Part shown: positions 8,271 to 16,522 of the stretch, piece after piece
How the letters are laid out: each line of letters starts with the position of its first letter
How positions within the stretch are numbered: the stretch's first letter is position 1
Source: Candidatus Zymogenaceae bacterium
Lineage (GTDB): Bacteria; Desulfobacterota; Zymogenia; Zymogenales; Zymogenaceae
Length of the DNA stretch: 64,000 nucleotides
Reading direction: 5' to 3'
Assembly: GCA_016933535.1 (NCBI GenBank)
Contig: JAFGAS010000081.1
Span: 1 to 64,000, forward strand
Program-made: the position numbers and the translations under genes
The notes under the pieces: generated by a model
Database searches by the model: none
The model's input: the letters and a program-made list of their open reading frames with translations, nothing else
What the model was told of the DNA's origin: nothing

Positions 8271-8825
8271 TCACACATCCGACCTTCGGTGCGGGGTCTT
8301 ATCGATGTCGTTACCTAATACGATGCGGATCTCCGCATCGTCTCTTTCAATCTTGCCTTCGCCCACCAGCTTTTGAACGTGGCTCTCGGTAATGCCGGTG
8401 CCGGGAAAGAACCTGACCATCTCGTTTCCAAACATCCGGCAGACCAGCTCGAAAAATGAAATCGTCCCTTCCGAAAGGATATCGAGCATCTTCCGCTCCC
8501 TGGCCAGGAGTCTCTCCCGTACCCGGTCTATTTTCCCGATGGGATCGTCTATCACGGCACCGTGAGAGGGCAGGATCAGGCGCGGGGTGCATTTTGCGAT
8601 CTTTTTGAGGCTTTCGAGATAACCCGTGACCCCGCCCGATGCGGGCGTGTACCATGCCACGACGTCCCCCACGAGGTCGCCGCCGAAAAGGATTCCGCTC
8701 TCCCGGTCAAAGAGAGAGATATGCCCGGGAGAGTGGCCGGGAGTGTGCAGCACCTCGAAACGGTAGCCGCCCATAGGGACGACATCTCCCTCCTCCACCG
8801 ACCCGTCCGGGTCGGCCGGGGACAT
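8271..8825 (-). CDS. MBL-fold hydrolase, C-terminal segment after in-frame TGA
   Basis: This is the 3' part of the metallo-beta-lactamase-fold gene that starts at 9263, in the same reading frame after a TGA at 8829-8831. It contains the remaining metal ligands: HTPGHSPGH (residues about 30-38), the GGDLVGD Asp, and LPSHGAVI. A C-terminal helical/winged segment resembles the tail domain of glyoxalase-II/LACTB2-like proteins. The ATG at 8823-8825 lies one codon beyond the TGA with a GGGGTG-like sequence before it, so reinitiation could yield a separate polypeptide. Neither half alone would carry a complete active site. Confidence 0.7.
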   Translation of the reverse strand: MSPADPDGSVEEGDVVPMGGYRFEVLHTPGHSPGHISLFDRESGILFGGDLVGDVVAWYTPASGGVTGYLESLKKIAKCTPRLILPSHGAVIDDPIGKIDRVRERLLARERKMLDILSEGTISFFELVCRMFGNEMVRFFPGTGITESHVQKLVGEGKIERDDAEIRIVLGNDIDKTPHRRSDV

Positions 8826-8831
8826 GGATCA
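8798..8831 (-). other. In-frame UGA followed by hairpin (possible recoding site)
   Basis: On the minus strand the TGA (8831-8829) is followed by 13 bases and then a perfect 7-bp stem CCGACCC/GGGTCGG with a GGAC loop (8815-8798). Geometry is compatible with bacterial SECIS rules (a G at the start of the loop, about 20 bases after UGA), but GC-rich DNA forms such hairpins often. Confidence 0.3.
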
Positions 8832-9263
8832 CCCCGATCCGTCGAAGAAAGAAAAGAGGTCTCCCACCGGGCCCTCCACCCTCCCGTACAGATGTTTGGC
8901 CAGCTCAATATCGAAGGTATCTATGAGCCCCCGGGGGTCTCGGGCGTGTTCGGCGTCGGCGGTGTGGATGAGGACGGTGGGCCGGTATTGGTCGAGGAGC
9001 GACTTGGCGGCGCCCATGTGGTCGGGATGGGCGTGGGAGAGGACGAGCGTTTTCAGACACGACAGATCAAGACCGAGTCCGGCCAGCCCCGCCTTCAGCC
9101 GCCCCAGCGCGCCCGCGCTCCCGCAGCCGACGTCTATCATGGAAAAGCCTTCCGAATCGGTTACGACGTAAACGGCTGCCGTTGCGGGCCACATGAATGA
9201 CGGTGCGCACAGACGGAACAGGTCGTCCCGGATCTTCTCAAGGACCAGGCCTTCGGATTCCAT
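8829..9263 (-). CDS. MBL-fold hydrolase, N-terminal segment ending at in-frame TGA
   Basis: This is the 5' part of a metallo-beta-lactamase superfamily hydrolase (glyoxalase II/LACTB2-like). The N-terminal beta sandwich (AAVYVVTDSEGFSMIDVGCG) leads to the metal motif SHAHPDHMG (HxHxDH) at about residues 74-82. The frame stops at TGA (8829-8831) after FFDGSG and continues without shift in the segment 8271-8825. The sequence on both sides matches one normal family member of about 330 residues. The options are a nonsense mutation (recent pseudogene), a sequencing error, reinitiation, or selenocysteine insertion. TGA is a normal stop elsewhere in the window, so general code reassignment is excluded. 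Confidence 0.75.
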   Translation of the reverse strand: MESEGLVLEKIRDDLFRLCAPSFMWPATAAVYVVTDSEGFSMIDVGCGSAGALGRLKAGLAGLGLDLSCLKTLVLSHAHPDHMGAAKSLLDQYRPTVLIHTADAEHARDPRGLIDTFDIELAKHLYGRVEGPVGDLFSFFDGSG

Positions 9264-9591
9264 GATAGTCGGTCATGTCCTCCACTGTTTGCGGCAAAAC
9301 CGGGGCGGTAAGCCCGGGCGATATACGGCGCGTTATCGCAGGGACAATCGGAATAACGCTGCACGCCGCCCATTTGGATACTATCAAAGGCGCCGCCGGA
9401 ATGCACGCCCAAACAGGGTATTCGAAAAAAAAATGAACCGGGATGCGCGTTTCTCGGTTAGCCTCAGATGTGCCGCCGGTTCCATCGCATCCAGCTGCCG
9501 TGCGGATGGCAGGTCGCCGGCCGCGTTGGATATTCTACACGAAAATCGCTCCGCCGAGCGGCTCCGCCCTGCGGCTGTTTCTCTTCTTCCC
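9264..9591. other. Intergenic region, no gene seen
   Basis: Divergent spacer between the MBL-fold gene (leftward) and sppA (rightward). There is nothing beyond the sppA promoter that follows it. The short open frames on both strands lack ribosome-binding sites and family motifs. Confidence 0.4.
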
Positions 9592-9620
9592 TTGACAATA
9601 AACTCCCGTCCTGATATAGT
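9592..9620 (+). promoter_or_regulatory. Sigma-70 promoter for the SppA-like gene
   Basis: Consensus TTGACA at 9592-9597, 17-base spacer, TATAGT at 9615-9620. The start codon is at 9654, so the leader would be about 27 bases. Confidence 0.75.
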
Positions 9621-9653
9621 ATCCCGCATTTTAAAATTTGGGGTGTTGCGGCC

Positions 9654-10427
9654 ATGATAGGATTCTTGCGGCGGGGCGTTATTGCGGTTATACCTTTTTC
9701 CGGCGTGTTGTCGATGAAGTCGGTGGTGCCCGTCGTGGAGCTGATCGAGTATGCCGAGAAGGCCGGCCGCGTCAAGGGCGTGTTGCTGAATCTATCCAGC
9801 CAGGGAGGATCGGTCACCGCCACCGAGGTCCTGGTTATGGCGCTCGGTCGCCTGGCCGAGAAAAAGCCGCTCTTTGTCTGGACGACGATGGCGGCCTCCG
9901 GCGGCTATTACGCGGCGGTTGCCGCCGACAGGATCACGGCGCCGCCGTCGGCGGTCATCGGCAGCATCGGCGTGATCTTTCTCAAGCCCGATATATCGGG
10001 GATCATGAGCCGGCTCGGGATCAAGGTGGAGGTCCTCAAGGAAGGGGCGCTCAAGGACGACACGCTGTTCACCAGGAAGATGACCCCGGCCGGCAGGAAA
10101 AAGATCGAGGCCATCAACCGGGAGGTGTACGACGACTTCGTGAGCGCGGTCGCCCGCGGCAGGAAGCTTTCGGAAAAGGACGTGAGAAAGATCGCCACCG
10201 GCGAGATATTTACCGCCCGGCGGGGAAAGGACCTGGGGCTGGTGGACGAGCTGTGCGACCTGAGGGCCGCCACGGAGGCACTGACGCAACAGGTCGGTGT
10301 AAAGCCCCATCGGGTTATGCAGATGCGGGTTCGCCGGCCGTTCCTCTACTCGTTCTTCGACCGGGGGGTGCGCCTGGCCGCGGCCGACGTATTGGACGAG
10401 CTGCTCGGGCCGGGGATGTATTATTAA
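9654..10427 (+). CDS. sppA: SppA-like S49 serine protease
   Basis: A 257-residue member of peptidase family S49 (signal peptide peptidase SppA/SohB-like), a Ser-Lys dyad protease that degrades signal peptides or membrane stubs. The nucleophile is Ser82 in MAASGGYYAA. The general base should be Lys134 in KEGALKDD; the 52-residue spacing matches the Ser-Lys spacing of the short bacterial and archaeal SppA enzymes. LLNLSSQGGSVTATE is the usual oxyanion/helix segment (LxxNSPGG) with Ser-Gln in place of Ser-Pro. The N-terminal membrane helix of canonical SppA is very short or absent (FLRRGVIAVIPFSG), so the protein may be cytoplasmic or peripheral. It has its own promoter at 9592-9620. Confidence 0.88.
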   Translation: MIGFLRRGVIAVIPFSGVLSMKSVVPVVELIEYAEKAGRVKGVLLNLSSQGGSVTATEVLVMALGRLAEKKPLFVWTTMAASGGYYAAVAADRITAPPSAVIGSIGVIFLKPDISGIMSRLGIKVEVLKEGALKDDTLFTRKMTPAGRKKIEAINREVYDDFVSAVARGRKLSEKDVRKIATGEIFTARRGKDLGLVDELCDLRAATEALTQQVGVKPHRVMQMRVRRPFLYSFFDRGVRLAAADVLDELLGPGMYY

Positions 10428-10525
10428 ACTCCGGGGCCTGGGGGGACGCCCTCCGGTACCCGCGGGTAGGTCGTTAACCGGCAGGGCGGGCGTGTTTAGC
10501 GAGAGAACCGAAGGGAGGTTGTTTT

Positions 10526-11401
10526 TTGTCGGATATATTAAAAAAGATTGAAAAAGGGCCGCTGCTCTTTGACGGGGCGATGGGCACGATGCTCATGGAC
10601 AGGGGAATAAGACCGGGCGAGACGGCCGAGACCTGGGTGCTTAACCGTCCCAACGAGATCGCGGCCGTCCACGAGGCCTATTTCGCGGCAGGGGCGGACT
10701 TCGCGACGACGGCCACGTTCGGCGCCACGTCGATCAAGCTTTCGCACTACGGGCTTTCGGACAGGGCCGCCGAGATCAACCGGCGGGGGGCCGAGCTTGC
10801 CAGAAGCGTCTGCCCTGTGGGGAGGTTCGTGGCCGGTGACATCGGTTCGGCGGGAAAGCTGCTTGCGCCCGCCGGGGACGTGGACGAGGGGGAGCTGAAA
10901 CGGGCGTTTACGGAGCAGGCGCAGGCGCTGGCCGAAGGCGGGGTGGACTGCATCATCATCGAGACGATGATGGACGTCAACGAGGCGCTCATCGCGCTTT
11001 CGGCGGCCAGGGCCACGGGGCTTGATGTCTTTGTGACGATCTCCTTTAATAAGAAACCCCGGGGCTACTTTACCATCATGGGTAACAAGCCCGCCGATGC
11101 CGCGCGGGCGCTGGCTGATGCGGGGGCCGCGGCGGTCGGGACCAACTGCAACCTTCGGATCGGTGACATGATCGATGTTGTTGCCGAGATGGCCGGCGCC
11201 GTCGATATCCCGGTCATCGCCCAGCCCAACGCGGGCAATCCCGAGACCGAGGGCGGCGTGACGACCTATATCGACGGGCCCGATGTCTATGGCCGGATGA
11301 CGCCGGAACTGATCCGGGCCGGCGCGCGGGTCGTCGGCGGGTGCTGCGGTACCACGCCGGAGACGATCCGCCGGATGCGTGAGGTCATCGATACCCTGTA
11401 G
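10526..11401 (+). CDS. Homocysteine S-methyltransferase domain protein (MetH N-terminal-like)
   Basis: A 291-residue standalone homocysteine-binding domain that transfers a methyl group to homocysteine using a zinc-activated thiol. The N terminus LLFDGAMGTMLMDRGI is the family signature. The zinc ligands are Cys in GTNCNL (about residue 211) and the Cys pair in VGGCCGTTPE (about 272-273). Full MetH has additional folate, cobalamin and activation domains; none is encoded next door, so the methyl donor and partner corrinoid protein are unknown. The TTG start at 10526 is supported by AGGGAGG about 7 bases upstream. Alternative role: the methyltransferase component of a corrinoid system. Confidence 0.85.
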   Translation: MSDILKKIEKGPLLFDGAMGTMLMDRGIRPGETAETWVLNRPNEIAAVHEAYFAAGADFATTATFGATSIKLSHYGLSDRAAEINRRGAELARSVCPVGRFVAGDIGSAGKLLAPAGDVDEGELKRAFTEQAQALAEGGVDCIIIETMMDVNEALIALSAARATGLDVFVTISFNKKPRGYFTIMGNKPADAARALADAGAAAVGTNCNLRIGDMIDVVAEMAGAVDIPVIAQPNAGNPETEGGVTTYIDGPDVYGRMTPELIRAGARVVGGCCGTTPETIRRMREVIDTL

Positions 11402-11413
11402 GTCTCGGGGGCC

Positions 11414-11441
11414 GTGCCGCCTCCGTAAAGGGGGCGCACGG
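11414..11441 (+). other. GC-rich hairpin after the methyltransferase gene
   Basis: CCGTGC and GCACGG arms with a partly paired interior lie 13 bases after the stop codon. There is no T-run, so termination is uncertain. Confidence 0.35.
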
Positions 11442-11551
11442 CGGGGATTTATCGCAACGGGGGCCGTTTGTGCATACGGCCCACAAATCTGAAACGATGC
11501 TAAGGCGCCGATAACCACGGCCATGTGTACAAAACTCAGGAGGTCACTTTC

Positions 11552-13051
11552 ATGGCGGACAAGAACATTTTCAAGAACCCTATCGACGCGAACCACATCC
11601 TCAAGGGGCTGTCGGCCGATGAGCTGCGCGATCTTGCTAAAAAGGACGAGCGTACCACAAAATACGGGAGCGCCGCCTACATCAGCGTGGTCAGGAACCG
11701 TTCTGCCAAGTTTACCGAGGTCGTCTTCGGCGACCCCACCTCCGAACAGGAAAAGATCCTCAAGGACGTTCAGGAATACCTCACATGGAAGACGATGATC
11801 CAGGTGGATCGGGACATGTGCATCAACCCCAACCATGTGATTGCCTGCCGGCTGCTCATCACCGAAGAGTACGCCCGCATCGCGTACATGTGGAACGAGA
11901 CGCTCTTTGAGCCGAAAAACCCAAACCGGGAGCCGGACCAAACCACCGTCTACGTCCCGGAATGGCGGGAGCGCAAGGTGCTCGTCCAGCCCAACCTGGG
12001 CGTTACCTACGTCCTTGGCACCGATTACCTCGGGGAGAACAAGAAAGCCCACCTGAGAATGGGTATGTACCGGGCCAAGAAGAGGGGTGGGCTGGGGCTG
12101 CACGCCGGAAGCAAGATCATCAAGGTCAAGACAAAGGACGGAAAGCTCGTCAGCAAGGGGGCCATCCTCTTCGGGCTGTCCGGCACGGGTAAGACCTCGC
12201 TTTCGTGCCATAACCACGGGCTTTCCGGCGATGAAGGTATCGTCATCCGGCAGGACGACGTTATCTTCATGCAGCCGGATATGTTCTGCGTGGGTACCGA
12301 GCGCAACTACTACATCAAGACCGAGGGGCTTGAGCCGAAGGGCCAGCCGCTGCTTTACGCCGCGGCCACGAGCAAGCGGGCCATCCTCGAGAACATCTGG
12401 GTAGACCGGGGCGGCGCGGTCGACTTCTTCGACGACAAGATCACCAGCAACGGCAGGTGCGTCGTCTACCGGGAGGACGTGGGTTATACCGATAAGGACA
12501 TCGACCTGCCCAGGGCGGATATCATCATCTTCATCACCAGGCGAAACGACATCGTCCCGCCGGTGGTACGGCTCAACCCGGAGCAGGGAGCGGCCTTCTT
12601 CATGCTGGGCGAGTCCATCGAGACGTCGGCCGGCGACCCGACCCAGGCCGGCAAATCCAAGCGGGTCGTGGGCACCAACCCCTTTATCGTTGGCGACGAG
12701 GCCGAGGAGGGCAACATCTTCCTGAAGTTCCTGCGCAACAACCCCGACAGCGAGTGCTTCCTCATGAACACCGGGCGTGTCGGCGGTCCCGGCGGCGAGG
12801 ATATCACCATCCACGATTCCTCGGCCATCATGCGGGAGATCGCCCGGGGTGAAATCGAGTGGGAGAAAGACCCGCACTGGGGTTACGAGGTCGCCAAATC
12901 GGTGCCCGGAATCGACATCGAGCGGCTGGACCCACGCCGCTTCTACGACGATCACGAATACCGCCGCCTTACCGAGGTGCTCAAAAAAGAGCGGGAGGCC
13001 TGGCTGTCCAAGTTCGAAAACCTGGAGCCGGATATCCTGTCTGCGATATAG
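11552..13051 (+). CDS. pckA: Phosphoenolpyruvate carboxykinase (ATP)
   Basis: ATP-dependent PEP carboxykinase, which interconverts oxaloacetate plus ATP with PEP, CO2 and ADP at the gluconeogenic branch point. The start is the ATG at 11552, which has AGGAGGT 7-8 bases upstream; this gives 499 residues. The kinase P-loop is GLSGTGKTSLS (about residues 208-218), with the following HNHGLSGDEG and a metal-binding QDDVIFM segment. The C-terminal half contains IHDSSAIMREI. The protein differs from the short E. coli enzyme in its N-terminal region and resembles the ATP-type enzymes of anaerobes. It appears monocistronic and is followed by an intrinsic terminator. Confidence 0.9.
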   Translation: MADKNIFKNPIDANHILKGLSADELRDLAKKDERTTKYGSAAYISVVRNRSAKFTEVVFGDPTSEQEKILKDVQEYLTWKTMIQVDRDMCINPNHVIACRLLITEEYARIAYMWNETLFEPKNPNREPDQTTVYVPEWRERKVLVQPNLGVTYVLGTDYLGENKKAHLRMGMYRAKKRGGLGLHAGSKIIKVKTKDGKLVSKGAILFGLSGTGKTSLSCHNHGLSGDEGIVIRQDDVIFMQPDMFCVGTERNYYIKTEGLEPKGQPLLYAAATSKRAILENIWVDRGGAVDFFDDKITSNGRCVVYREDVGYTDKDIDLPRADIIIFITRRNDIVPPVVRLNPEQGAAFFMLGESIETSAGDPTQAGKSKRVVGTNPFIVGDEAEEGNIFLKFLRNNPDSECFLMNTGRVGGPGGEDITIHDSSAIMREIARGEIEWEKDPHWGYEVAKSVPGIDIERLDPRRFYDDHEYRRLTEVLKKEREAWLSKFENLEPDILSAI

Positions 13052-13077
13052 GCGTCCGTTTGAACCTGCGAGACCGG

Positions 13078-13112
13078 CAACAGGGGGACCGAAAATCCCC
13101 CCGTTGTCTTTG
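13078..13112 (+). terminator. Intrinsic terminator after pckA
   Basis: CAAC-A-GGGGGA, loop CCGAAAA, TCCCCCC-GTTG, then TCTTT. The stem is about 10 bp and lies 27 bases after the stop codon. Confidence 0.7.
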
Positions 13113-13204
13113 TAAAGACTTTGTGATGCCCCGCGCGTCTTGTCGTGATAACTGCGGGCAAATAGCTAATAGTTCCATTTCAATTGATTATGGTATAAAA
13201 AGCC

Positions 13205-14005
13205 GTGGATGATCGGGGAAAAGGGTATCGAACCGTGCCGTATCCCGTGGGGCGGGAAATTGTCGCAGATGCCGGACGTCTCGGAACGCGACGCCACATA
13301 ATCCATGCGCTCATCGAAATCGACGTTACAGATGCGCGGCGCTTCATACGCGGGGTAAAGGCCGAGACCGGCCGATCGCTCTCGTTCACCGCCTTCTTAC
13401 TGTGCTGCCTGGCCCGGGCAATTGAGGCCCATCCGAATGTCTGTGCGTATAAAACGCGGGGTATGCGGGGCAGGCGGCTTATCCTGTTTAATGAAGTTGA
13501 CATCGTTACGATGATCGAGACCGAAATCGACGGGGTGGCTCTTCCTCACGTCGTACGAGCGGCAAACCGAAAGTCATACGAAGTTATCAGCGACGAGATC
13601 GGGACCGTGCGGTCGAATCCCGGGCACAGCAAACAAACCGGAGGCTTATCGAGGTGGGGGGCGAGGCTCCCCTGGTTCGTCCGCGACATCTTCTACCGGA
13701 TCATCCTGAGTAATCCGCACCGATTTAAGCGATACGCGGGTACTGCGATCGTAACAGCAGTCGGTATGTTCACGAGGGGTGGGGGCTGGGGAATCGGATT
13801 CTTGCCGATGCATACGCTGGGTCTTACCGTTGGCGGACTCGTCCAGAGACCGGCGTTTGTCGGTGATACAATCGCAGCCCGTGAATATCTCTCCGTGACG
13901 ATCAGCTTCGATCATGACGTGGTTGACGGGGCGCCGGCGGCGCGATTCGTCGACTATTTCAGACAGCTCGTCGAGGACGGTGCGTGCCTCAGGGGTGTGG
14001 TATAA
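13205..14005 (+). CDS. Standalone 2-oxoacid dehydrogenase E2-type acyltransferase domain
   Basis: A 266-residue protein consisting only of the catalytic domain of dihydrolipoamide acyltransferases (CoA-dependent acyl transfer). The active-site signature is SFDHDVVDGAPAARF near the C terminus (HxxxDG, with His and Asp present). The N-terminal half has the typical strand/helix pattern SFTAFLLCCLARAIEAHPNV. The lipoyl and E1/E3-binding domains of a true E2 are missing, and no E1 or E3 gene is adjacent, so it is unlikely to serve a classical dehydrogenase complex. The GTG start at 13205 is the best choice; an AT-rich TATAAA lies just upstream. Natural substrate unknown. Confidence 0.82.
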   Translation: MDDRGKGYRTVPYPVGREIVADAGRLGTRRHIIHALIEIDVTDARRFIRGVKAETGRSLSFTAFLLCCLARAIEAHPNVCAYKTRGMRGRRLILFNEVDIVTMIETEIDGVALPHVVRAANRKSYEVISDEIGTVRSNPGHSKQTGGLSRWGARLPWFVRDIFYRIILSNPHRFKRYAGTAIVTAVGMFTRGGGWGIGFLPMHTLGLTVGGLVQRPAFVGDTIAAREYLSVTISFDHDVVDGAPAARFVDYFRQLVEDGACLRGVV

Positions 14006-14097
14006 TCAATTCGAACGGCACCGATAGTCAATAGGACATGAAGGATTGAGAGCATCGCGGTAAACCGTGATTCCTTCACTATCTTTATGGTGAACCG

Positions 14098-14826
14098 ATG
14101 ACGAAAAACAAAATAAGGACCGCGCAGTGCCAGATTACCCACCGGGAATACCCGATGGAAGAGCTGATGCCTGCATCCCTGGTCAGCCGGGCAACCCTCG
14201 ATCTGGTAAAGGAACAGCACCCCGACTGGGACCCCAACGGCTACATCTCGATCGTGGAACTCAACAGGCTCAGGAACGAGCACGTCGGGCAAATGCTGGA
14301 AAAAGAGAAGGGTGAGATGACACACCTGGAGCGAGAGGTCTTGAAAAGCATCAAGAACGCGCAGATCCTCTCCAGGAATGTAGAGAAGGACATCAAGGAG
14401 CGGTACACGTTCGGGCAGCGAATCGCCGACCGGGTGGCGGAGTTCGGGGGGAGTTGGGGCTTCATCATAGCGTTCTTCTGCTTTTTCATGATGTGGATAC
14501 TTATCAACGTATATGTCCTCGTGGGAAGACCGTTTGACCCCTATCCCTTTATCCTGCTGAACCTGATCCTTTCGTGCCTGGCGGCGATTCAGGCCCCGGT
14601 CATTATGATGAGCCAGAACCGCAAGGAGGCCAAGGACCGGACCCGTTCCGAGAACGACTACCAGGTCAACCTCAAGGCGGAGCTCGAAATCAAACAGCTC
14701 CACGAAAAGCTCGACCACATCATCATCCACCACAACCGCCGCATCCTCGAAATCCAGCAGATCCAGATCGACCAGTTGGATGAGATCATCGACACGCTGC
14801 ACGCGAAAGGGACCACAAGGAAATAG
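14098..14826 (+). CDS. DUF1003 membrane protein
   Basis: A 242-residue inner-membrane protein of the DUF1003 family. The N-terminal 45 residues contain a treble-clef-like Cys/His segment (CQITHREYPMEEL). A helix bundle follows, then the family core VAEFGGSWGFIIAFFCFF with two transmembrane helices (about residues 122-142 and 151-171), the signature NLILSCLAAIQAPVIMMSQN, and a cytosolic coiled coil (EIKQLHEKLDHIIIHHNRR). The family has been linked to ion homeostasis but has no settled function. The gene is alone, followed by repeat-rich DNA. Confidence 0.88.
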   Translation: MTKNKIRTAQCQITHREYPMEELMPASLVSRATLDLVKEQHPDWDPNGYISIVELNRLRNEHVGQMLEKEKGEMTHLEREVLKSIKNAQILSRNVEKDIKERYTFGQRIADRVAEFGGSWGFIIAFFCFFMMWILINVYVLVGRPFDPYPFILLNLILSCLAAIQAPVIMMSQNRKEAKDRTRSENDYQVNLKAELEIKQLHEKLDHIIIHHNRRILEIQQIQIDQLDEIIDTLHAKGTTRK

Positions 14827-15174
14827 GAACTCTGAAACGGAATTAAAGTGACACCATACCGATGTCGAGCCTATTTCCTTTTTTTCAGCATTAACGTGAA
14901 TTCCGTCATTGCCGGGAGCGTCCTGCCGTAGCCGCGAGGAACCTTAGCGACGCGGCGGGACGCGGTAATTGGGAACGCGGCAACTACCTTTAATCACGTT
15001 GATAGGTATATCGCTGCCCGAGATCGCCGTGCCCCCTCCGGGGGCTTGCGATAACGGTGTATAGTACAATACTGTTTTGTCAGCAGTCTTGTGACACCAT
15101 ACTTGATTATAGCCGTTGGTGCTTGAAATGATAATTAATTATCGTGTCCCCCTCATTCCCATCAGGAGCCGTCA
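14827..15174. other. Gene-free, repeat-bearing intergenic region
   Basis: Contains a half copy of the GTGACACCATACC end (14848-14860), a degenerate CATTGCGAG-type palindrome (about 14901-14974) and the second GGGGACAC-type element (15091-15152). No protein-coding frame is credible. Confidence 0.55.
15091..15152. repeat. GGGGACAC-bounded inverted-repeat element, copy 2
   Basis: The left end GTGACACCATACTTGATTAT pairs imperfectly with the right end ...ATAATTAATTATCGTGTCCCC. About 62 bases in all. The shared core is GACACnATAnTTnATTAT. Confidence 0.65.
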
Positions 15175-16020
15175 ATGGATCAGAAACCGTACATCGTTAC
15201 CGGGGCCAACTCCGGAATCGGCAAGGCTATTGCGCTGAAACTCGCCGGCATGGGCCGGCGCGTCGTCATGGTGAGCAGAGACCCGGAAAAGGGGAGGATC
15301 GCCGCCGAAGAGGTCCGCGCCGCGACAAAGAACGGTGCGGTGGAACTGGCCATTGGCAGCCTCAACACCGTGGTCGACGCCAAAAGGCTTGCCGAGACGA
15401 TCCTCGATCGATACCCGCAGATCGAATGCCTCATCAACAACGCCGGGGTCTGGATGACCAAACGGGTCCTCAACGAAGACGGAATCGAGACGACATTCAT
15501 GGTCAACCACCTGGGGCCGTTTATCCTGACCAATCTCCTCCTGCCGTCCCTTGTGGCCGGTGCGCCCGCCCGTGTCGTCAACGTCAACGCGGGGCTCTAC
15601 GTCTTCGGCAGGCTCGACCTTCAAAAGACGCCCTACGGGGATGACTTCGGCAGGTTTTTCACCTACTGCAACACGAAGCAGGCCAATATTCTCTTTACCG
15701 TGGAGCTTGCCCGGCGGCTCGAAGGGCAGGGCGTGACGGTCAACGCCCTGCACCCCGGCGTAATTAAAACCGGACTGGCCACGGGCGACGCGCGCGGGGT
15801 CCTCGGTGCGGCCATTATGCTGTGGAAGTGGTTCATGAAGACCCCTCAGCAGGGCGCGGCAGCGCCGGTGTGGGCGGCCACGGAGCCGGAGCTCGCGGGG
15901 GTTACCGGGAGGTTCTTTTTGCTCACCAAGGAAAAGGATATCTTGCCGAAGGGCAAGGACCCCCAGACGGCGGCCAGGTTATGGGAACTGAGTGTGCGGA
16001 TGAGCGGGGTGGGGGGATAG
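15175..16020 (+). CDS. Short-chain dehydrogenase/reductase, retinol-dehydrogenase-like
   Basis: A 281-residue SDR oxidoreductase with an NAD(P)-binding TGANSGIG motif (residues 9-16) and the structural LINNAG motif (87-92). The YxxxK active site is Y164-CNT-K168. The sequence layout (substrate loop between strand 5 and Tyr, and a C-terminal Pro-rich LHPGVIKTGLA) matches retinol-dehydrogenase/WW-oxidoreductase-like SDRs. The usual catalytic Ser after strand 5 (VVNVSS) is replaced: the sequence is VVNVNAG, with Ala139 at that position. AGGAG precedes the ATG. Substrate unknown. The following small membrane protein is on the opposite strand. Confidence 0.85.
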   Translation: MDQKPYIVTGANSGIGKAIALKLAGMGRRVVMVSRDPEKGRIAAEEVRAATKNGAVELAIGSLNTVVDAKRLAETILDRYPQIECLINNAGVWMTKRVLNEDGIETTFMVNHLGPFILTNLLLPSLVAGAPARVVNVNAGLYVFGRLDLQKTPYGDDFGRFFTYCNTKQANILFTVELARRLEGQGVTVNALHPGVIKTGLATGDARGVLGAAIMLWKWFMKTPQQGAAAPVWAATEPELAGVTGRFFLLTKEKDILPKGKDPQTAARLWELSVRMSGVGG

Positions 16021-16218
16021 CACCAAACAGATCCGGATGATGAGAAATTAAGAGCCGCGATATGGCAATCGCTTCAATAATAACCGTCGGTTTGAAGAGA
16101 GATGGCCGCTATGGGCAAGGTTGTTTGCACGTGGTGTTTCTTGGCTCTGATTCCATCGACAACCCAGAACCACCGATCCTGCAAACGGGCGGCATGAATG
16201 GCGCCCCTACATCCCCCT

Positions 16219-16464
16219 TCACTTCGCCCCCTCGCGTTTGCGTGTGATTGCCTCGGCGATGATCTTGATAAGCCCAATCACGAGGGGAAAGAGCGAGAGG
16301 GCCCAGAAAAACACGAGGGCAATGCCGACCAGACGAACGACCGGGTTGACCGCGTTGTCGCTTCCGGATACAATCACGCTGACGATAATTGACAGGAACA
16401 GGACGATAAGCGGCACCGACAACATGTACCACCCGATCTTTATCAGCTTCTTTCCTGAGATCAT
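16219..16464 (-). CDS. Small two-helix membrane protein
   Basis: An 81-residue hypothetical inner-membrane protein with two hydrophobic helices (about residues 12-33 and 44-70) and Lys/Arg-rich ends (ISGKKLIK at the start, TRKREGAK at the end). The positive-inside rule would put both termini in the cytoplasm. No family was recognised. It is transcribed in the same direction as the downstream-facing pseudouridine synthase gene, which begins upstream at 17245, and may be its distal partner. Confidence 0.6.
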   Translation of the reverse strand: MISGKKLIKIGWYMLSVPLIVLFLSIIVSVIVSGSDNAVNPVVRLVGIALVFFWALSLFPLVIGLIKIIAEAITRKREGAK

Positions 16465-16522
16465 CGCGGACTCCTACTCCAATAGTATATATGCGCAATA
16501 CTCGATGCAGCCTTTCGTGCCC

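Noticed and set aside
8829-8831. TGA reassigned as sense codon in this organism
   Set aside because: TGA is used as the ordinary stop of many genes here (for example 1834, 40018, 62569 and 63549), so a global code change is excluded; only local recoding remains possible.
10538-12955. Very long open frame on the minus strand opposite the homocysteine methyltransferase and pckA genes
   Set aside because: It spans two genes whose plus-strand products have complete motifs. The translated sequence is Asp/Val/Gly/Arg-rich without motifs, typical of antisense frames in GC-rich DNA.
13605-13625. tRNA T-loop-like string GGTCGAATCCC
   Set aside because: It lies inside the E2-type acyltransferase gene, and no acceptor or anticodon stem surrounds it. 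No tRNA was found in the window.
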